From: Gammaproteobacteria bacterium
Lineage (GTDB): Bacteria > Pseudomonadota > Gammaproteobacteria > Pseudomonadales > Cellvibrionaceae
Direction: 5' to 3'
Length of the DNA: 35,576 nt
Assembly: GCA_005801205.1 (NCBI GenBank)
Contig: SYDJ01000144.1
Span: 1-35,576 of the forward strand
Notes under the pieces: model-generated
The model's input: the letters and a program-made list of their open reading frames with translations, nothing else
Databases searched by the model: none
Told to the model about the DNA's origin: nothing
Translations under genes and position numbers: made by a program
Shown here: in pieces, positions 24,146 through 33,085 of the stretch
How the letters are laid out: every line of letters starts with the position of its first letter
Numbering within the stretch: position 1 is the first letter of the stretch

Positions 24146-25303
24146 TTAGTTTCTCCGCAATGCGCTAATAATATTTAAGCGTAAGCCCTGAATGGCTGGC
24201 GCAGCACCCGTAATGAAGCCGAGCAAAATTACTAACACCAAGCCCATGCCCATTATTTTCCATGACATGCCTAAACCCGGCAAAGTAGCCGCAAACTCAA
24301 CTGCAGCGCCGGTGATAATAAATTTCGCCAGCATTAAACCGAGAATACCGCCAAAAACACAGACTACGAGGGATTCACACAACACCATTAACATGACAGT
24401 GACATCTGAAAAACCTAGCGTCTTTAAAATCGCAAACTCTGGAATTCGCTCGCGGAAAGATTGCGCCATGGTATTACCGGCCACTAACAACATAGTAAAA
24501 AATACCGCACCTAAAATAAGGGTAGTAATTAAACCTATATCGCCAAATTGTTTGGCAAAGGATTTTGCGAAATCTTTTTCACTGTTCGTTTTAGTTTCAG
24601 CAAAAGAATTTTCAAAGAGTGCATCTACCGCCGCCGCAACCTGCGCCGATTGTTTGGGGTCTTTGACTTTAATAATTAACCAACCGATAGTACCTTCACC
24701 GAATTGGCGAGACTTATCAAAATAATCATAATGGAACAGCATAGCGCTGGTATCTGCACCTTGAGTTTTTGCATCATAGATTCCTTCAATCACAAACTCC
24801 CAAGTTGTGCTGCCATTTTTTTGTGGGAACATACCAATGAGCGGAATTCTATCGCCAATTTTCCAATGGTATTTATCGACTAGCGCACGACCTACAACCG
24901 CACCTACACGATTCTTTTTCCAGCTTTCCAGCTGCGCCGGCGGCAATTTAATTAAATCTTTATAAATATCAAAGTAGTCGTCAGCCAACACGGGGAATTG
25001 CGCAAACTGATTTTTTTTCTCTTGATAGTAGCCGCCAAACCAGTTGGCCGTAGTGGCTTTTTCAACACCTGTCAGCGCTTGCACTTTGGCGAGATAACTT
25101 TGCGGCAAGGGCTGAATAATAGATACCTTATGAATAGTAACCAAGCGATCTTCGCCTGCAATTTCAGCACCGCCATCAAATGCAGCACTGAGCGAACGCA
25201 ATAGCCCAAACAATAAAAAGGCCACCATAATCGACAATATGGTTAAACTTGTGCGAACTTTTTTGCGGGTTAAATTTTTAAAAATGAAATAGAAATATTT
25301 CAT
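24146..25303 (-). CDS. ABC exporter permease, FtsX/MacB type (first)
   Basis: A protein of 385 aa. It opens with a basic segment and a membrane helix (KVRTSLTILSIMVAFLLFGL), followed by a periplasmic core domain and three C-terminal helices, with ERIPEFAILKTLGFSD as the cytoplasmic loop. This is the same architecture as its neighbour, with which it should pair. It lies 20 bp after the ATPase gene stop in one operon with the adaptor. The substrate is unknown; relatives move lipoproteins, peptides or macrolides. Confidence 0.87.
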   Translation of the reverse strand: MKYFYFIFKNLTRKKVRTSLTILSIMVAFLLFGLLRSLSAAFDGGAEIAGEDRLVTIHKVSIIQPLPQSYLAKVQALTGVEKATTANWFGGYYQEKKNQFAQFPVLADDYFDIYKDLIKLPPAQLESWKKNRVGAVVGRALVDKYHWKIGDRIPLIGMFPQKNGSTTWEFVIEGIYDAKTQGADTSAMLFHYDYFDKSRQFGEGTIGWLIIKVKDPKQSAQVAAAVDALFENSFAETKTNSEKDFAKSFAKQFGDIGLITTLILGAVFFTMLLVAGNTMAQSFRERIPEFAILKTLGFSDVTVMLMVLCESLVVCVFGGILGLMLAKFIITGAAVEFAATLPGLGMSWKIMGMGLVLVILLGFITGAAPAIQGLRLNIISALRRN

Positions 25304-25323
25304 GCTGTGCCTCGCTAATAAAT

Positions 25324-26067
25324 TTATTCTTGGATTAGCTTGCCTTTATCTAAATGCAATGTGTGGCGCGCATGATCCGCCGCACGCGGATCGTGAGTTA
25401 CCATCACAATCGTTTTTTGTTGTTCCTGATTTAGCTCTTGCATAAGCGCAAGGATTTCATCGGCCGTGGCGCGATCTAAATCACCGGTGGGCTCATCGCA
25501 CAACAATAAATTCGGGTCACTCACTAATGCACGCGCAATCGCCACGCGCTGCTCTTGCCCGCCAGAAAGCTCACTAGGGTAATGCTTGGCGCGATCGGCC
25601 AAACCCACCAAATCCAACGCTGCTGCCACGTGTGCTTTGCGTTCTTTGCTAGTGAGATTCGTCAACAAGAGCGGCAGCTCTACATTTTTTTCCGCAGAGA
25701 GTACTGGCATCAAATTATAAAATTGAAAAATAAAGCCAACGTTTTGCGCGCGCCACTTGGTTAGCTGGCTCGATGAAAATTTATCAATGCGCTGACCCGC
25801 AATGATCAACTCGCCCGCTGAAGGGTTATCCAATCCGCCCAACAAATTCAACAAGGTCGTTTTACCAGAACCCGAAGGCCCCATTAGCGCAACAAAATCG
25901 CCGCGCTGAATTTTTACATTAATATCGGTTAATACCGGCACCAGCTCTTTGCCTTTTTTATAGGTTTTGCTGATATTGGTTAGGCTTACTAAAACGTCAT
26001 TGGCCAAAACCTCATTGCTAGCAGGTACTTCTTTAGCGGATTTTTCTAGCGTTGCAGAATTTGACAT
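25324..26067 (-). CDS. ABC transporter ATPase, MacB/LolD type
   Basis: 247 aa from the ATG at 26067, chosen because GGAG sits 7 nt upstream; an in-frame ATG 17 codons earlier falls inside a terminator hairpin. Walker A is GPSGSGKT (63-70), the signature LSGGQEQR (167-174) and Walker [13 protein letters not shown] (187-198). The MacB/LolD-type spacing and the co-oriented FtsX permeases define a mechanotransmission exporter. It energises the two permeases encoded downstream. Confidence 0.92.
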   Translation of the reverse strand: MSNSATLEKSAKEVPASNEVLANDVLVSLTNISKTYKKGKELVPVLTDINVKIQRGDFVALMGPSGSGKTTLLNLLGGLDNPSAGELIIAGQRIDKFSSSQLTKWRAQNVGFIFQFYNLMPVLSAEKNVELPLLLTNLTSKERKAHVAAALDLVGLADRAKHYPSELSGGQEQRVAIARALVSDPNLLLCDEPTGDLDRATADEILALMQELNQEQQKTIVMVTHDPRAADHARHTLHLDKGKLIQE

Positions 26068-26090
26068 ACAAGCTCCATTTACAACAGTTG

Positions 26091-26122
26091 AAAAAAATGC
26101 GCAGTGTTTGCTGCGCATTTTT
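26091..26122 (-). terminator. Intra-operon hairpin between adaptor and ATPase genes
   Basis: A perfect 10-bp stem, AAATGCGCAG with CTGCGCATTT (26095-26104 and 26111-26120), closes a 6-nt loop. On the minus strand it ends in a T-run. It lies 10 bp past the adaptor stop and just ahead of the ATPase ribosome-binding site, so it should reduce expression of ATPase and permeases relative to the adaptor. Confidence 0.75.
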
Positions 26123-26131
26123 AGGTTTTAG

Positions 26132-27355
26132 TTATTCTTGAACTATTTTCACACCGTCTTTTAACTGGGGCGAAATTTCTACTACAAAATCCTCACCCGC
26201 ACTAAGCCCCTCTGAGATATAAACATCGCTGCCATAACTCGCATTGAGTTTCACCTTGCGCTCTTGCACTACGCCATCTTTAACAACATAGATAAATTTA
26301 TTCTCATTATCTGAACGCACGGCGGTAGTGGGCACACGAATACCCAAAGGTTCTTTTGGCTTTTGTTTTTCAACTGGCTCAGGGTTCAAGAAAGACACTT
26401 TTACGCCCATGTCGGGCAAAATACGGGGGTCTAAATTTTGGAAGGCAACACGCACTTTCACCGTGGCTTTTTGACGATCAGCTGTAGGAATAATCGCAGC
26501 CACTTTCGCGGGAATTTTCCACTCGGGGTAAGCCTCTAATACAGCTTCCGCTAATTGCCCAGCATGTACACGCTGAATATAGGATTCGTTTACGTCCACT
26601 TCAATTTCCAGCGAGGTCATATCCACCAAAGTACAAATACCGGTGCGGGTAAAACCGCTGCCCGCAGAAATGGGCGATATCATTTCGCCAGGCTGTGATG
26701 TTTTTGCAATCACCACACCTGCAAAAGGTGCGCGCAATACATAGTCGTCTAAGTTTTGTTTTTGTTGGGCGATTAATTTTTCATTCACATTAACAATTTC
26801 TTCACGATTATTAAGCTGCGCTCTTAAGGACTCGTAATTGGCTTTGGCAAGATCAAACGCGGCCTGGCTTACCAATTGTTTTTGCACAAGCGTATTGTTG
26901 CGCTCAAAATTTAATTTTGCTTCATGTAAACGCGCACGCACTTCGCTCACTTGCGCTTTAGCCGCATCCATTTCGGCATTGGTTACATCAAAACTTTTTC
27001 TGGCGTTAACATCTTCAAGGCGCGCAACGATTTGATTTTTGGCAACCGTCATACCTTCTTCAATTAACACTTCCAACACGCGACCAGTCACCTTGGAAGA
27101 TACGTTGGCCTGACGGCGCGCAACCACGTAACCCGTGGCATCCAAAACACTGGCTGACGATGAGTCTGCCGTGGCCATACGCGCCATTTGCACTTTGACC
27201 GGCAAAGGTGCTGATTCTGACAATAATTGATATGCACCGATCACTAACAGGACTGCAACCACACCGCCCGCTACCCATGGCCACACCGCAGGCTCAGATG
27301 CTTTGGCATCGCGATCTATACGCAACTGGGACAAAAGTTCACTTTTATTATTCAC
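26132..27355 (-). CDS. Periplasmic adaptor (membrane-fusion) protein, MacA/HlyD type
   Basis: A protein of 407 aa starting with GTG (27353-27355). A cytoplasmic N terminus and one membrane helix (about 25-45) precede the first lipoyl half (VTGRVLEVLIEEGMTVAKNQ), then a coiled-coil hairpin (about 120-190), the second lipoyl half (LRAPFAGVVIAKTSQPGEMI), a beta-barrel (DVNESYIQRVHAGQLAE) and a membrane-proximal domain. It would bridge the FtsX permeases and an outer-membrane TolC-like channel, which is not encoded here. It is the first gene of a four-gene operon and is divergent from a membrane-bound CadC-like regulator. Confidence 0.9.
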   Translation of the reverse strand: MNNKSELLSQLRIDRDAKASEPAVWPWVAGGVVAVLLVIGAYQLLSESAPLPVKVQMARMATADSSSASVLDATGYVVARRQANVSSKVTGRVLEVLIEEGMTVAKNQIVARLEDVNARKSFDVTNAEMDAAKAQVSEVRARLHEAKLNFERNNTLVQKQLVSQAAFDLAKANYESLRAQLNNREEIVNVNEKLIAQQKQNLDDYVLRAPFAGVVIAKTSQPGEMISPISAGSGFTRTGICTLVDMTSLEIEVDVNESYIQRVHAGQLAEAVLEAYPEWKIPAKVAAIIPTADRQKATVKVRVAFQNLDPRILPDMGVKVSFLNPEPVEKQKPKEPLGIRVPTTAVRSDNENKFIYVVKDGVVQERKVKLNASYGSDVYISEGLSAGEDFVVEISPQLKDGVKIVQE

Positions 27356-27564
27356 ACTTACCGTCCTAACAACTCATTGGGCTAAATCTGTGACGCAACA
27401 ATTGACTTGGCGCAGCCACGCTTATGTGAACGACATTCTAAAGGAGTCTAGGAGAGCGTGCACCACAGAAAAGCAGTATCTGCACCAAATGCATCAGTTC
27501 CTGCGAGTGTGCATGGCTAAACCCTCTGCGAGCTATATATACTGTTAATCCTGCAACATACCTT

Positions 27565-27578
27565 AAGGATCCATCTTG
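27565..27578 (+). promoter_or_regulatory. Ribosome-binding site fixing a TTG start
   Basis: AAGGA at 27565-27569 is followed after 6 nt by TTG at 27576-27578. No ATG lies nearby in frame, so the regulator gene most likely uses TTG, which may keep its level low. Confidence 0.7.
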
Positions 27579-29069
27579 AGCTGCATTTATTTAAGCCAAG
27601 GGTTTGTCATCTATCCGCATCGCCAAACGATTACGCGCGGTGAAGAGACTATTCCAGTTCGCCCAAAGACCTTTGCGCTGCTGTTACTGATGCTCGAGAA
27701 ACCTCGCGAAGTGCTCAGCAAAGGTTATTTGCTGGCTAGCATTTGGGATGATGTAACTGTTGAAGAACAAGTGTTAGTCCAATCCATTCGCGAATTGCGA
27801 CAATTGTTTGGTAGCGCCGAGATTATTCAAACCTACCCCCGTAAAGGCTATGCTTGGGCGGCAGATGTAGAGAAACAAACCGCCGCTAGCGCACCTTTAA
27901 CAGCTAATGCCCCAGCAGTTAATACACCTGAACCAAGAGTATGGTGGCGTAAAACTTACGCCGTGCCCGCCTTGGTCATTGCCGTTGTTATCGCACTGGG
28001 CGGGATTTTTTACGCCTTATCCGCGCGTTCATCTGCAATGCAAACCGAAGTCGTCATCGTCCTGCCGATTAAAAATCAAATCCCCAGCAACGATTACAAT
28101 TGGGTGTCATTGGGCGCTATGGATGAATTAATTCATTTACTGGGCTCCAACAAAAACGTACAAGTCATGTCGTCTGAATATGTATTGGGCGCGATGGCAC
28201 ACGCAAATTTGGCGCGCAACTTTCAAACCCAAGAGGTGATGCGCATATTTAATGTGTCAGGCGCAAGCTTAATTGTAGAAGCGCAAATTGGCGGATTTGC
28301 GGAGAATTATCGCATCGATTACAAACTGCATTTCAAACAGGATATTAAACGCGGGGTCGTGTTTAACCGAGATTTGCACCAAGCACTTTACCAACTGGGC
28401 GAAATTATCGTCAGCCACACCGGTCAACCCTTACATAAACCGGAAGAAAAAGCGCAAACCGCCTTCAACAATGAATTGTTTGCACGCGCATTGGAAAAGA
28501 AGGATGCCGAGGAATTTGAACTGGCACGCACGCTCCTCGCAAGCCTTAAACAGCTTGAACCCAACAATATGATAGTGCGCACATCGCTTGCGCAGGTGTT
28601 AATACGCCTAAATGAATTTACAACGGCCAAAAGCGAAATTGAATCAGCCCTTGAGCTGGCACAAACAACGCTGGCACCCGAGCGATCAGCGCTTTACTTT
28701 AACTTAGCCTTGATTGCCAAACATCAACATCAATTCGCTCAGGCAATTAACCATTTAAACCAAGCAGACCAGTTTGCCGAAGAAACTAATAACCTACTGA
28801 TGCGCGCTGAGATTGCTGATTTACGCGGCGAAATCCATAACAGCATGGGCGCTTACACACAGGCGCAAACTGCGTTTGAGCAAGCGCTGACATTCAATAG
28901 TGCAATTCGCTGCCCCGTCGGCATTAGCGACAATCACCTTAAGCTCGCCAAGTTGCTGGCATTGCAAGGTAAACGCGAGAATGCATTGGAACATTACAGC
29001 CAAGCCAAGAGTGTGATTGAAACCCATCATTTAGATGCTCTGCAAACAAATCTCGCCTCCTTCAAATAG
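27576..29069 (+). CDS. CadC/ToxR-like membrane regulator with C-terminal TPR region
   Basis: A protein of 497 aa starting with TTG. Residues about 5-98 are an OmpR-type winged helix (IPVRPKTFALLLLMLEKPRE, then SIRELRQLFG and the typical YPRKGYAWA). A proline/alanine linker and one membrane helix (about 127-149) come next, then a periplasmic domain. Helical TPR-like repeats follow from about 300 on (NMIVRTSLAQVLIRLNEFTT, ALYFNLALIAKHQHQFAQAI, AQTAFEQALTF). One-component membrane regulators of this design sense an envelope signal and bind DNA from the membrane. It is divergent from the MacAB-like operon across 220 bp and probably controls it. A 16-bp imperfect tandem duplication (29055-29086) spans its stop codon. 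Confidence 0.82.
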   Translation: MSCIYLSQGFVIYPHRQTITRGEETIPVRPKTFALLLLMLEKPREVLSKGYLLASIWDDVTVEEQVLVQSIRELRQLFGSAEIIQTYPRKGYAWAADVEKQTAASAPLTANAPAVNTPEPRVWWRKTYAVPALVIAVVIALGGIFYALSARSSAMQTEVVIVLPIKNQIPSNDYNWVSLGAMDELIHLLGSNKNVQVMSSEYVLGAMAHANLARNFQTQEVMRIFNVSGASLIVEAQIGGFAENYRIDYKLHFKQDIKRGVVFNRDLHQALYQLGEIIVSHTGQPLHKPEEKAQTAFNNELFARALEKKDAEEFELARTLLASLKQLEPNNMIVRTSLAQVLIRLNEFTTAKSEIESALELAQTTLAPERSALYFNLALIAKHQHQFAQAINHLNQADQFAEETNNLLMRAEIADLRGEIHNSMGAYTQAQTAFEQALTFNSAIRCPVGISDNHLKLAKLLALQGKRENALEHYSQAKSVIETHHLDALQTNLASFK

Positions 29070-29111
29070 CGCCACCTTCAAATAGCACGAACAATATCGC
29101 CCCCACCGTCT

Positions 29112-29132
29112 AAGCCTTGCACCACAAGGCTT
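29112..29132 (+). terminator. Weak terminator of the CadC-like gene
   Basis: AAGCCTTG (29112-29119) and CAAGGCTT (29125-29132) form an 8-bp stem with a 5-nt loop, followed by TCATAAAATTT, with no strong T-run. Confidence 0.5.
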
Positions 29133-29266
29133 TCATAAAATTTCATAATCTTTAATTGGGTTTTAGCGCCTACTTGCCCGATAGTCTCGCCTATAAATTG
29201 CTCATCAAAACTCTTTCAACAAACCTCTCTCATCAAACCTTTCTAATCAAAAACCAGGAGCTTAAA

Positions 29267-29740
29267 ATGCGTTTAGTCAAACTCAATAGATCTCACCTTA
29301 AATTCTCTTTTGGAATTTTAGCTGCAGCCACACTCTTGTCCGGCCTCAGTTCTTGCCAGCAGGTTCAAAATGCACAGATTATCCGCCACGAAATGAACCC
29401 GCCTTGGGAGGGCGTGATTGGTTATAGCCAAGTGGCTGAAGTGAATGGCACGGTTTATCTCTCAGGCGTTGCCTGCAGCGGCGAGAGTTATGCAAAGGCA
29501 ATCCCAGACTGTTACAGACAACTCAAAGTACAGCTGGATAAATTAAATTTAACGCCAGCAAATATCGTAAAAGAAACGGTGTTTACTAAAGACATAGAGG
29601 GACTAAAAGAGCAAATACCGGCACGCAAAGACTTCTACGGCAATGCCAATTACCCAGCGGCCACTTGGATTCAAATTAGCCGCCTTTATCTGCCTGAGCA
29701 TTTGGTGGAAGTGGATGTGATTGCGGTGCGAACGAAGTAG
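29267..29740 (+). CDS. RidA/YjgF-family lipoprotein lacking the catalytic arginine
   Basis: 157 aa from the ATG at 29267 (AGGAG at 29256-29260). A basic N terminus, hydrophobic core and lipobox LSSC (Cys30) mark an envelope lipoprotein, which is unusual because RidA enzymes are normally cytosolic. Residues about 38-155 follow the RidA fold (VNGTVYLSGVACSG, LNLTPANIVKETVFTKDI, VEVDVIAV). In E. coli RidA the PARSC segment supplies Arg105, needed for enamine/imine hydrolysis. Here the same place reads PAATW, and the nearby IEIEAIAV is VEVDVIAV. Deaminase activity is therefore unlikely. It may bind a ligand or partner at the membrane. It stands alone between two unrelated operons. Confidence 0.82.
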   Translation: MRLVKLNRSHLKFSFGILAAATLLSGLSSCQQVQNAQIIRHEMNPPWEGVIGYSQVAEVNGTVYLSGVACSGESYAKAIPDCYRQLKVQLDKLNLTPANIVKETVFTKDIEGLKEQIPARKDFYGNANYPAATWIQISRLYLPEHLVEVDVIAVRTK

Positions 29741-29869
29741 ATTTTCAGTGCTAATCGGGGGAACCGAATTAGGGCAAACCTTTACTGAGATTAAAGGCAC
29801 AGGCTAGCCTAATGTGAATACAATTTGTAAGTGTGAATAGTCTAAACGTTCACGCGAGGCTTGTTTGAA

Positions 29870-29903
29870 AAAGACCCATTCCTCTTTCAGCGAATGAGTC
29901 TTT
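29870..29903 (-). terminator. Terminator of the CBM2/PL14-like gene
   Basis: On the minus strand AAAGACTCATTC pairs with GAATGGGTCTTT (12 bp, one U-G pair) around a 10-nt loop, followed by TTTC. It lies about 11 bp beyond the stop codon at 29914. Confidence 0.8.
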
Positions 29904-29913
29904 GACAGGGGTG

Positions 29914-31188
29914 TTAATGGCTTATTGGATGCTCCGAAACAATTAAGTCATCAAAGTCTGCGTACTGTTGTGACAAGGGAGCCCAATCCTGACCATTGCC
30001 ACCAAAAAATGTTGAGAAGTAAAGATTTTCAATACCGAAATTATCGTTACCTTGACGGAATTGAAAGTCGCGTACATCTAATACCAAACTACCATTCATC
30101 CACGCCTGAATCACACCGTCGCGCTTCCCAGGTGTGTTCATGACGAGGCGGTGTTCAAGTGTTTGCCATGTACCGGTAGTAAAATGCTGCGTCACACCAT
30201 TATTTGTGTAGTAATAATCATCGCCACAGGCATTTATTTTTAAGGGGAAGTACATATACTGCGCCACGGCTCCATTAGTTCGCCACATATTTCGTGCGCT
30301 AAATCCACCAGCGCCTGAAGTGCAACCCGTGGGGGCAAGCCCGCCAGTCAGCCCTGGCAACTTTCCACCTTTTACAAAATTGAAACCATTGGCGAATCGT
30401 ACACGATAAGAAAAATAGAGTTCAGGGTAAGATTTCACGAAGGGAACAACAAACTGTACACCTCCATTTGCTGGGCCAAAAATATTAGCCGGATAGGTAA
30501 CGCGCAATGCTTTATTGCTACCGTCTAGGACAATTTTCGCGCGCCCCTCGTCAATCCCATCGCTCCATGTTCTATCAACATTTTTAAAGTCCGTGAAAAG
30601 TTGTTGTGCCGTGTAGCTGCCTGCTGCTCGAGATTGAAAGTTGACGTTAAGGACATCCATTCTAGAGCTTGCACTGGAATTTGATTTTGAGCTTGCTTGT
30701 GAGCTTGCAACTGAACTAAGGGTCGAGCTTGCGTTTGAGCTGGCCCTAGAACTTTGACTTTGAGCGGAAGAACTATTTTGTTGCGAGGTACAAGTAGGCA
30801 AAACAAAACCTGCTGAAGATGAACCGGTTAATCCAAACGTTGCAGATGCGCCTGACGCCAAGTTGCCATTAAAGCTTACATTGGTTGCCGTAATTTTTTT
30901 ACTGCCACTGCCTAAAATGCTGGCGTTCCAGCTACCTGTAATCACCGCGTTTTGAGCGTAATGTAAATAGACTGCCCACCCTTTAATGGCCGTTCCAGTG
31001 TTAGTAACTTTTACATCAAGTTGATAACCGCCAGCCCAGCTGCCGGTTTGACTGACGGTGCAATTCAACGCTGCTTCTGCCGAATGAATATTGCCGAGTA
31101 GAAAAAGGCTAAAGATGGCGGTGTATTTTGCGAAGGTATTTCGTGAGCATAATTTGGGATGTACTTTTTCACATGAAGCATTTTTCAT
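29914..31188 (-). CDS. Secreted CBM2 plus polysaccharide-lyase-14-like protein
   Basis: 424 aa from the second ATG (AGGA 8 nt upstream; the first ATG five codons earlier has no ribosome-binding site). A signal peptide (cleavage likely after AEA) leads into a family 2 carbohydrate-binding module: about 95 residues with CTVSQTGSWAGGYQLDVKVT, conserved tryptophans and flanking cysteines. A roughly 55-residue serine-rich linker follows, then a C-terminal jelly-roll domain with LYFSYRVRFANGF and the KGGKLPGL signature of PL14 and related lyases. CBM2 usually binds crystalline cellulose or xylan, while PL14 members cleave alginate or glucuronan, so the pairing is unexpected. It is secreted and lies just downstream of a GH5 cellulase. 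The precise activity is unknown. Confidence 0.8.
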   Translation of the reverse strand: MKNASCEKVHPKLCSRNTFAKYTAIFSLFLLGNIHSAEAALNCTVSQTGSWAGGYQLDVKVTNTGTAIKGWAVYLHYAQNAVITGSWNASILGSGSKKITATNVSFNGNLASGASATFGLTGSSSAGFVLPTCTSQQNSSSAQSQSSRASSNASSTLSSVASSQASSKSNSSASSRMDVLNVNFQSRAAGSYTAQQLFTDFKNVDRTWSDGIDEGRAKIVLDGSNKALRVTYPANIFGPANGGVQFVVPFVKSYPELYFSYRVRFANGFNFVKGGKLPGLTGGLAPTGCTSGAGGFSARNMWRTNGAVAQYMYFPLKINACGDDYYYTNNGVTQHFTTGTWQTLEHRLVMNTPGKRDGVIQAWMNGSLVLDVRDFQFRQGNDNFGIENLYFSTFFGGNGQDWAPLSQQYADFDDLIVSEHPISH

Positions 31189-31211
31189 TGGTTTAATCCT
31201 CATTCAAGTCA

Positions 31212-31236
31212 ATAAAAAGAGGGGGCGCACCCCCTC
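31212..31236 (-). terminator. Terminator of the GH5 gene
   Basis: GAGGGGG (31219-31225) and CCCCCTC (31230-31236) form a 7-bp stem with a 4-nt loop, followed on the minus strand by TTTTTATT. It sits between the GH5 stop and the CBM2/PL14 start, so the downstream gene would depend on readthrough or a promoter in the hairpin region. Confidence 0.8.
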
Positions 31237-31246
31237 GCGATTGAAT

Positions 31247-33085
31247 TTATAAACAAGCACCACCAAAAGTAGGCCTGTTTACTACGCTCGAACCTTTATT
31301 GACATTGAATCCAATATCAACAGATTGCCCCGGTTGAATAACCGCATTGGTAGAGAGGTTAGTCGCACTGTAAGGATTTGAACCGGTAACCGTTGCATTC
31401 CAATTTGCAGTGACTTTGGTTGCATCGCTGTACTTCCATGTAATTGTCCAGCCATTAATTGGAGCTGCACCTTTGTTGGTGAATCGAATCGCACCCGTAA
31501 AGCCTGAGCCCCAGTCATTACTGACAATTTGGGTACATTTAATAACACCGGCACTTGACGCCGCAGAGCTGCTTGCCGAACTCCGGCTACTCGGGGCGCT
31601 AGAGGCTGCACTGCTGACTGAGCTTGATGATGCACTACTGGCTTGACTAGAGGCTGCGCTAGAAGACGTAGCGGCAGCAGGCTCCAGTTTCAACCAGTTC
31701 ACGTTATATCCGCCTGTTGGTGCAACAAGAACAATGGATTGCGAACCAGCAGGCAGGGTCACTTCATGACTAATGGTCGTCCAAACTTGCCAGCCGTTTG
31801 TTTTAGGTACAGGTATGTTTCCGTAAACGGTAGTTTTGGCTTGGTTTTGGAGCTTGATAGAGCCGCCGCCATTCAAGCTCGCAACACGATAAGAAACCAC
31901 ATATTTGCCTGCAGTAGGTACATTAATGGAGTAACTCATCCAGTCATTTGCATCTATGTAGCCGATGTTATACCCGCCACCATCATCGGTGGTCGCCTGT
32001 ACTTTAATGCCGACCATGGTGACGTAATCTTCCGCTTCGATAATCGCCCCTATCGCGGCTTCATTGATGCGTTCTCTAATCCATTTGCCAGAGGGCTTAA
32101 TCTGGTTATCTGACCAACCACCTCCTGCGAGTGTTGCGCCAGTTGTCAGAGCAGCGCTCGTTTCTGATTTATTGGAAAAATTCCAAGACGTCCAGCTGAT
32201 TTGATTGTCGCGCATCCAATTGACCCATAAGTCAGACTTTCCGCCAGAGCTAGTGTCGATGGCGCCGTCACCTGTATGGTCAGTCATCCCCCATTCCGAA
32301 GCCCAAATGGCAAGACCCTTAGCGAGCGCTCCATCTGCAGCGACTCTGAATTCATGGGATTGTGCGTAAAAGTGAATTGTATAAGCCACATTGCTTACAT
32401 TTTGAAGTGGGTCAGCGGCCACGGCAGCAATATCCTGTGCCCAATTGGGGCCAGGCACTAGAATGAGGTTATCTGGATCTACATTGCGAATTGTTTGATA
32501 GACAGGTATTGCGTGATTTTTTACTTGCAGCCAAGTGATCTTGCTGCCAGGTTCGTTGATGACTTCATAAATTATATTCGGTGCACTGCCAAATTCTTTT
32601 GCCACCATATCGAAGAATTTTTGTGCATCGGTAGTATAGGGGTTCGGCGTCCAGTGCTTGTTGTTGGGATCGGTAGGATTCCAATGAATATGCCAATCCA
32701 CAATGACGTAAATGTCATTGGCAATCGCATCTTTGATTAAAGGCCTAACCTGATTGATATAAATGTTTGGATCTGAACCCAGATATCCCCATACGCGACC
32801 CGATTGATCTGACTCATGTACATACATGGCTAAACGCACTACCTGAATGCCAAAGTCTTTCACCATATATTCCAAGGTTCCACCACCGCCGACGGTGTAC
32901 GGAAACCACTGCAACCCATGTGTGCTATAGCCCTTTAATTGCACTGCCTGACCGGTGCGAGTAGAAACAATTTTATTGCCTTGAACTTTAAGCTGTCCGT
33001 ATGTGCTTACAGGTCCCGCGTGCGCAGAAAAACTGCATGCCACTAAACAACCAAGAAATAGGCTTGTTATGTATTTACGCCACAT
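31247..33085 (-). CDS. Secreted GH5 endoglucanase with CBM6 and CBM2
   Basis: 612 aa from the ATG at 33085 (GGAG 6 nt upstream). The signal peptide ends AHA (23); a possible lipobox LVAC at 14-17 makes lipoprotein processing an alternative. Residues 25-345 form the GH5 barrel (subfamily 2-like), with acid/base Glu178 in IIYEVINEP and nucleophile Glu264 in IWASEWG, and with VDWHIHW and AYTIHFYA. Next come a CBM6 (about 347-468, EAEDYVTMVGIKVQ, DANDWMSYSINVP), a serine-rich linker (473-512) and a CBM2 (515-611, CTQIVSNDWGSGFTGAIRFT). It should cut internal beta-1,4 bonds in cellulose. This modular layout is typical of Cellvibrio cellulases. Confidence 0.93.
   Translation of the reverse strand: MWRKYITSLFLGCLVACSFSAHAGPVSTYGQLKVQGNKIVSTRTGQAVQLKGYSTHGLQWFPYTVGGGGTLEYMVKDFGIQVVRLAMYVHESDQSGRVWGYLGSDPNIYINQVRPLIKDAIANDIYVIVDWHIHWNPTDPNNKHWTPNPYTTDAQKFFDMVAKEFGSAPNIIYEVINEPGSKITWLQVKNHAIPVYQTIRNVDPDNLILVPGPNWAQDIAAVAADPLQNVSNVAYTIHFYAQSHEFRVAADGALAKGLAIWASEWGMTDHTGDGAIDTSSGGKSDLWVNWMRDNQISWTSWNFSNKSETSAALTTGATLAGGGWSDNQIKPSGKWIRERINEAAIGAIIEAEDYVTMVGIKVQATTDDGGGYNIGYIDANDWMSYSINVPTAGKYVVSYRVASLNGGGSIKLQNQAKTTVYGNIPVPKTNGWQVWTTISHEVTLPAGSQSIVLVAPTGGYNVNWLKLEPAAATSSSAASSQASSASSSSVSSAASSAPSSRSSASSSAASSAGVIKCTQIVSNDWGSGFTGAIRFTNKGAAPINGWTITWKYSDATKVTANWNATVTGSNPYSATNLSTNAVIQPGQSVDIGFNVNKGSSVVNRPTFGGACL

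Noticed and set aside
24192-24725. 177-aa frame opposite the first FtsX permease
   Set aside because: Antisense shadow of a clear membrane protein; its composition mirrors the permease codons.
30655-30775. Repeated serine codons as a tandem repeat
   Set aside because: They encode the poly-serine linker between CBM2 and the lyase-like domain; this is ordinary low-complexity coding sequence. The same holds for 31550-31670 in the GH5 gene.
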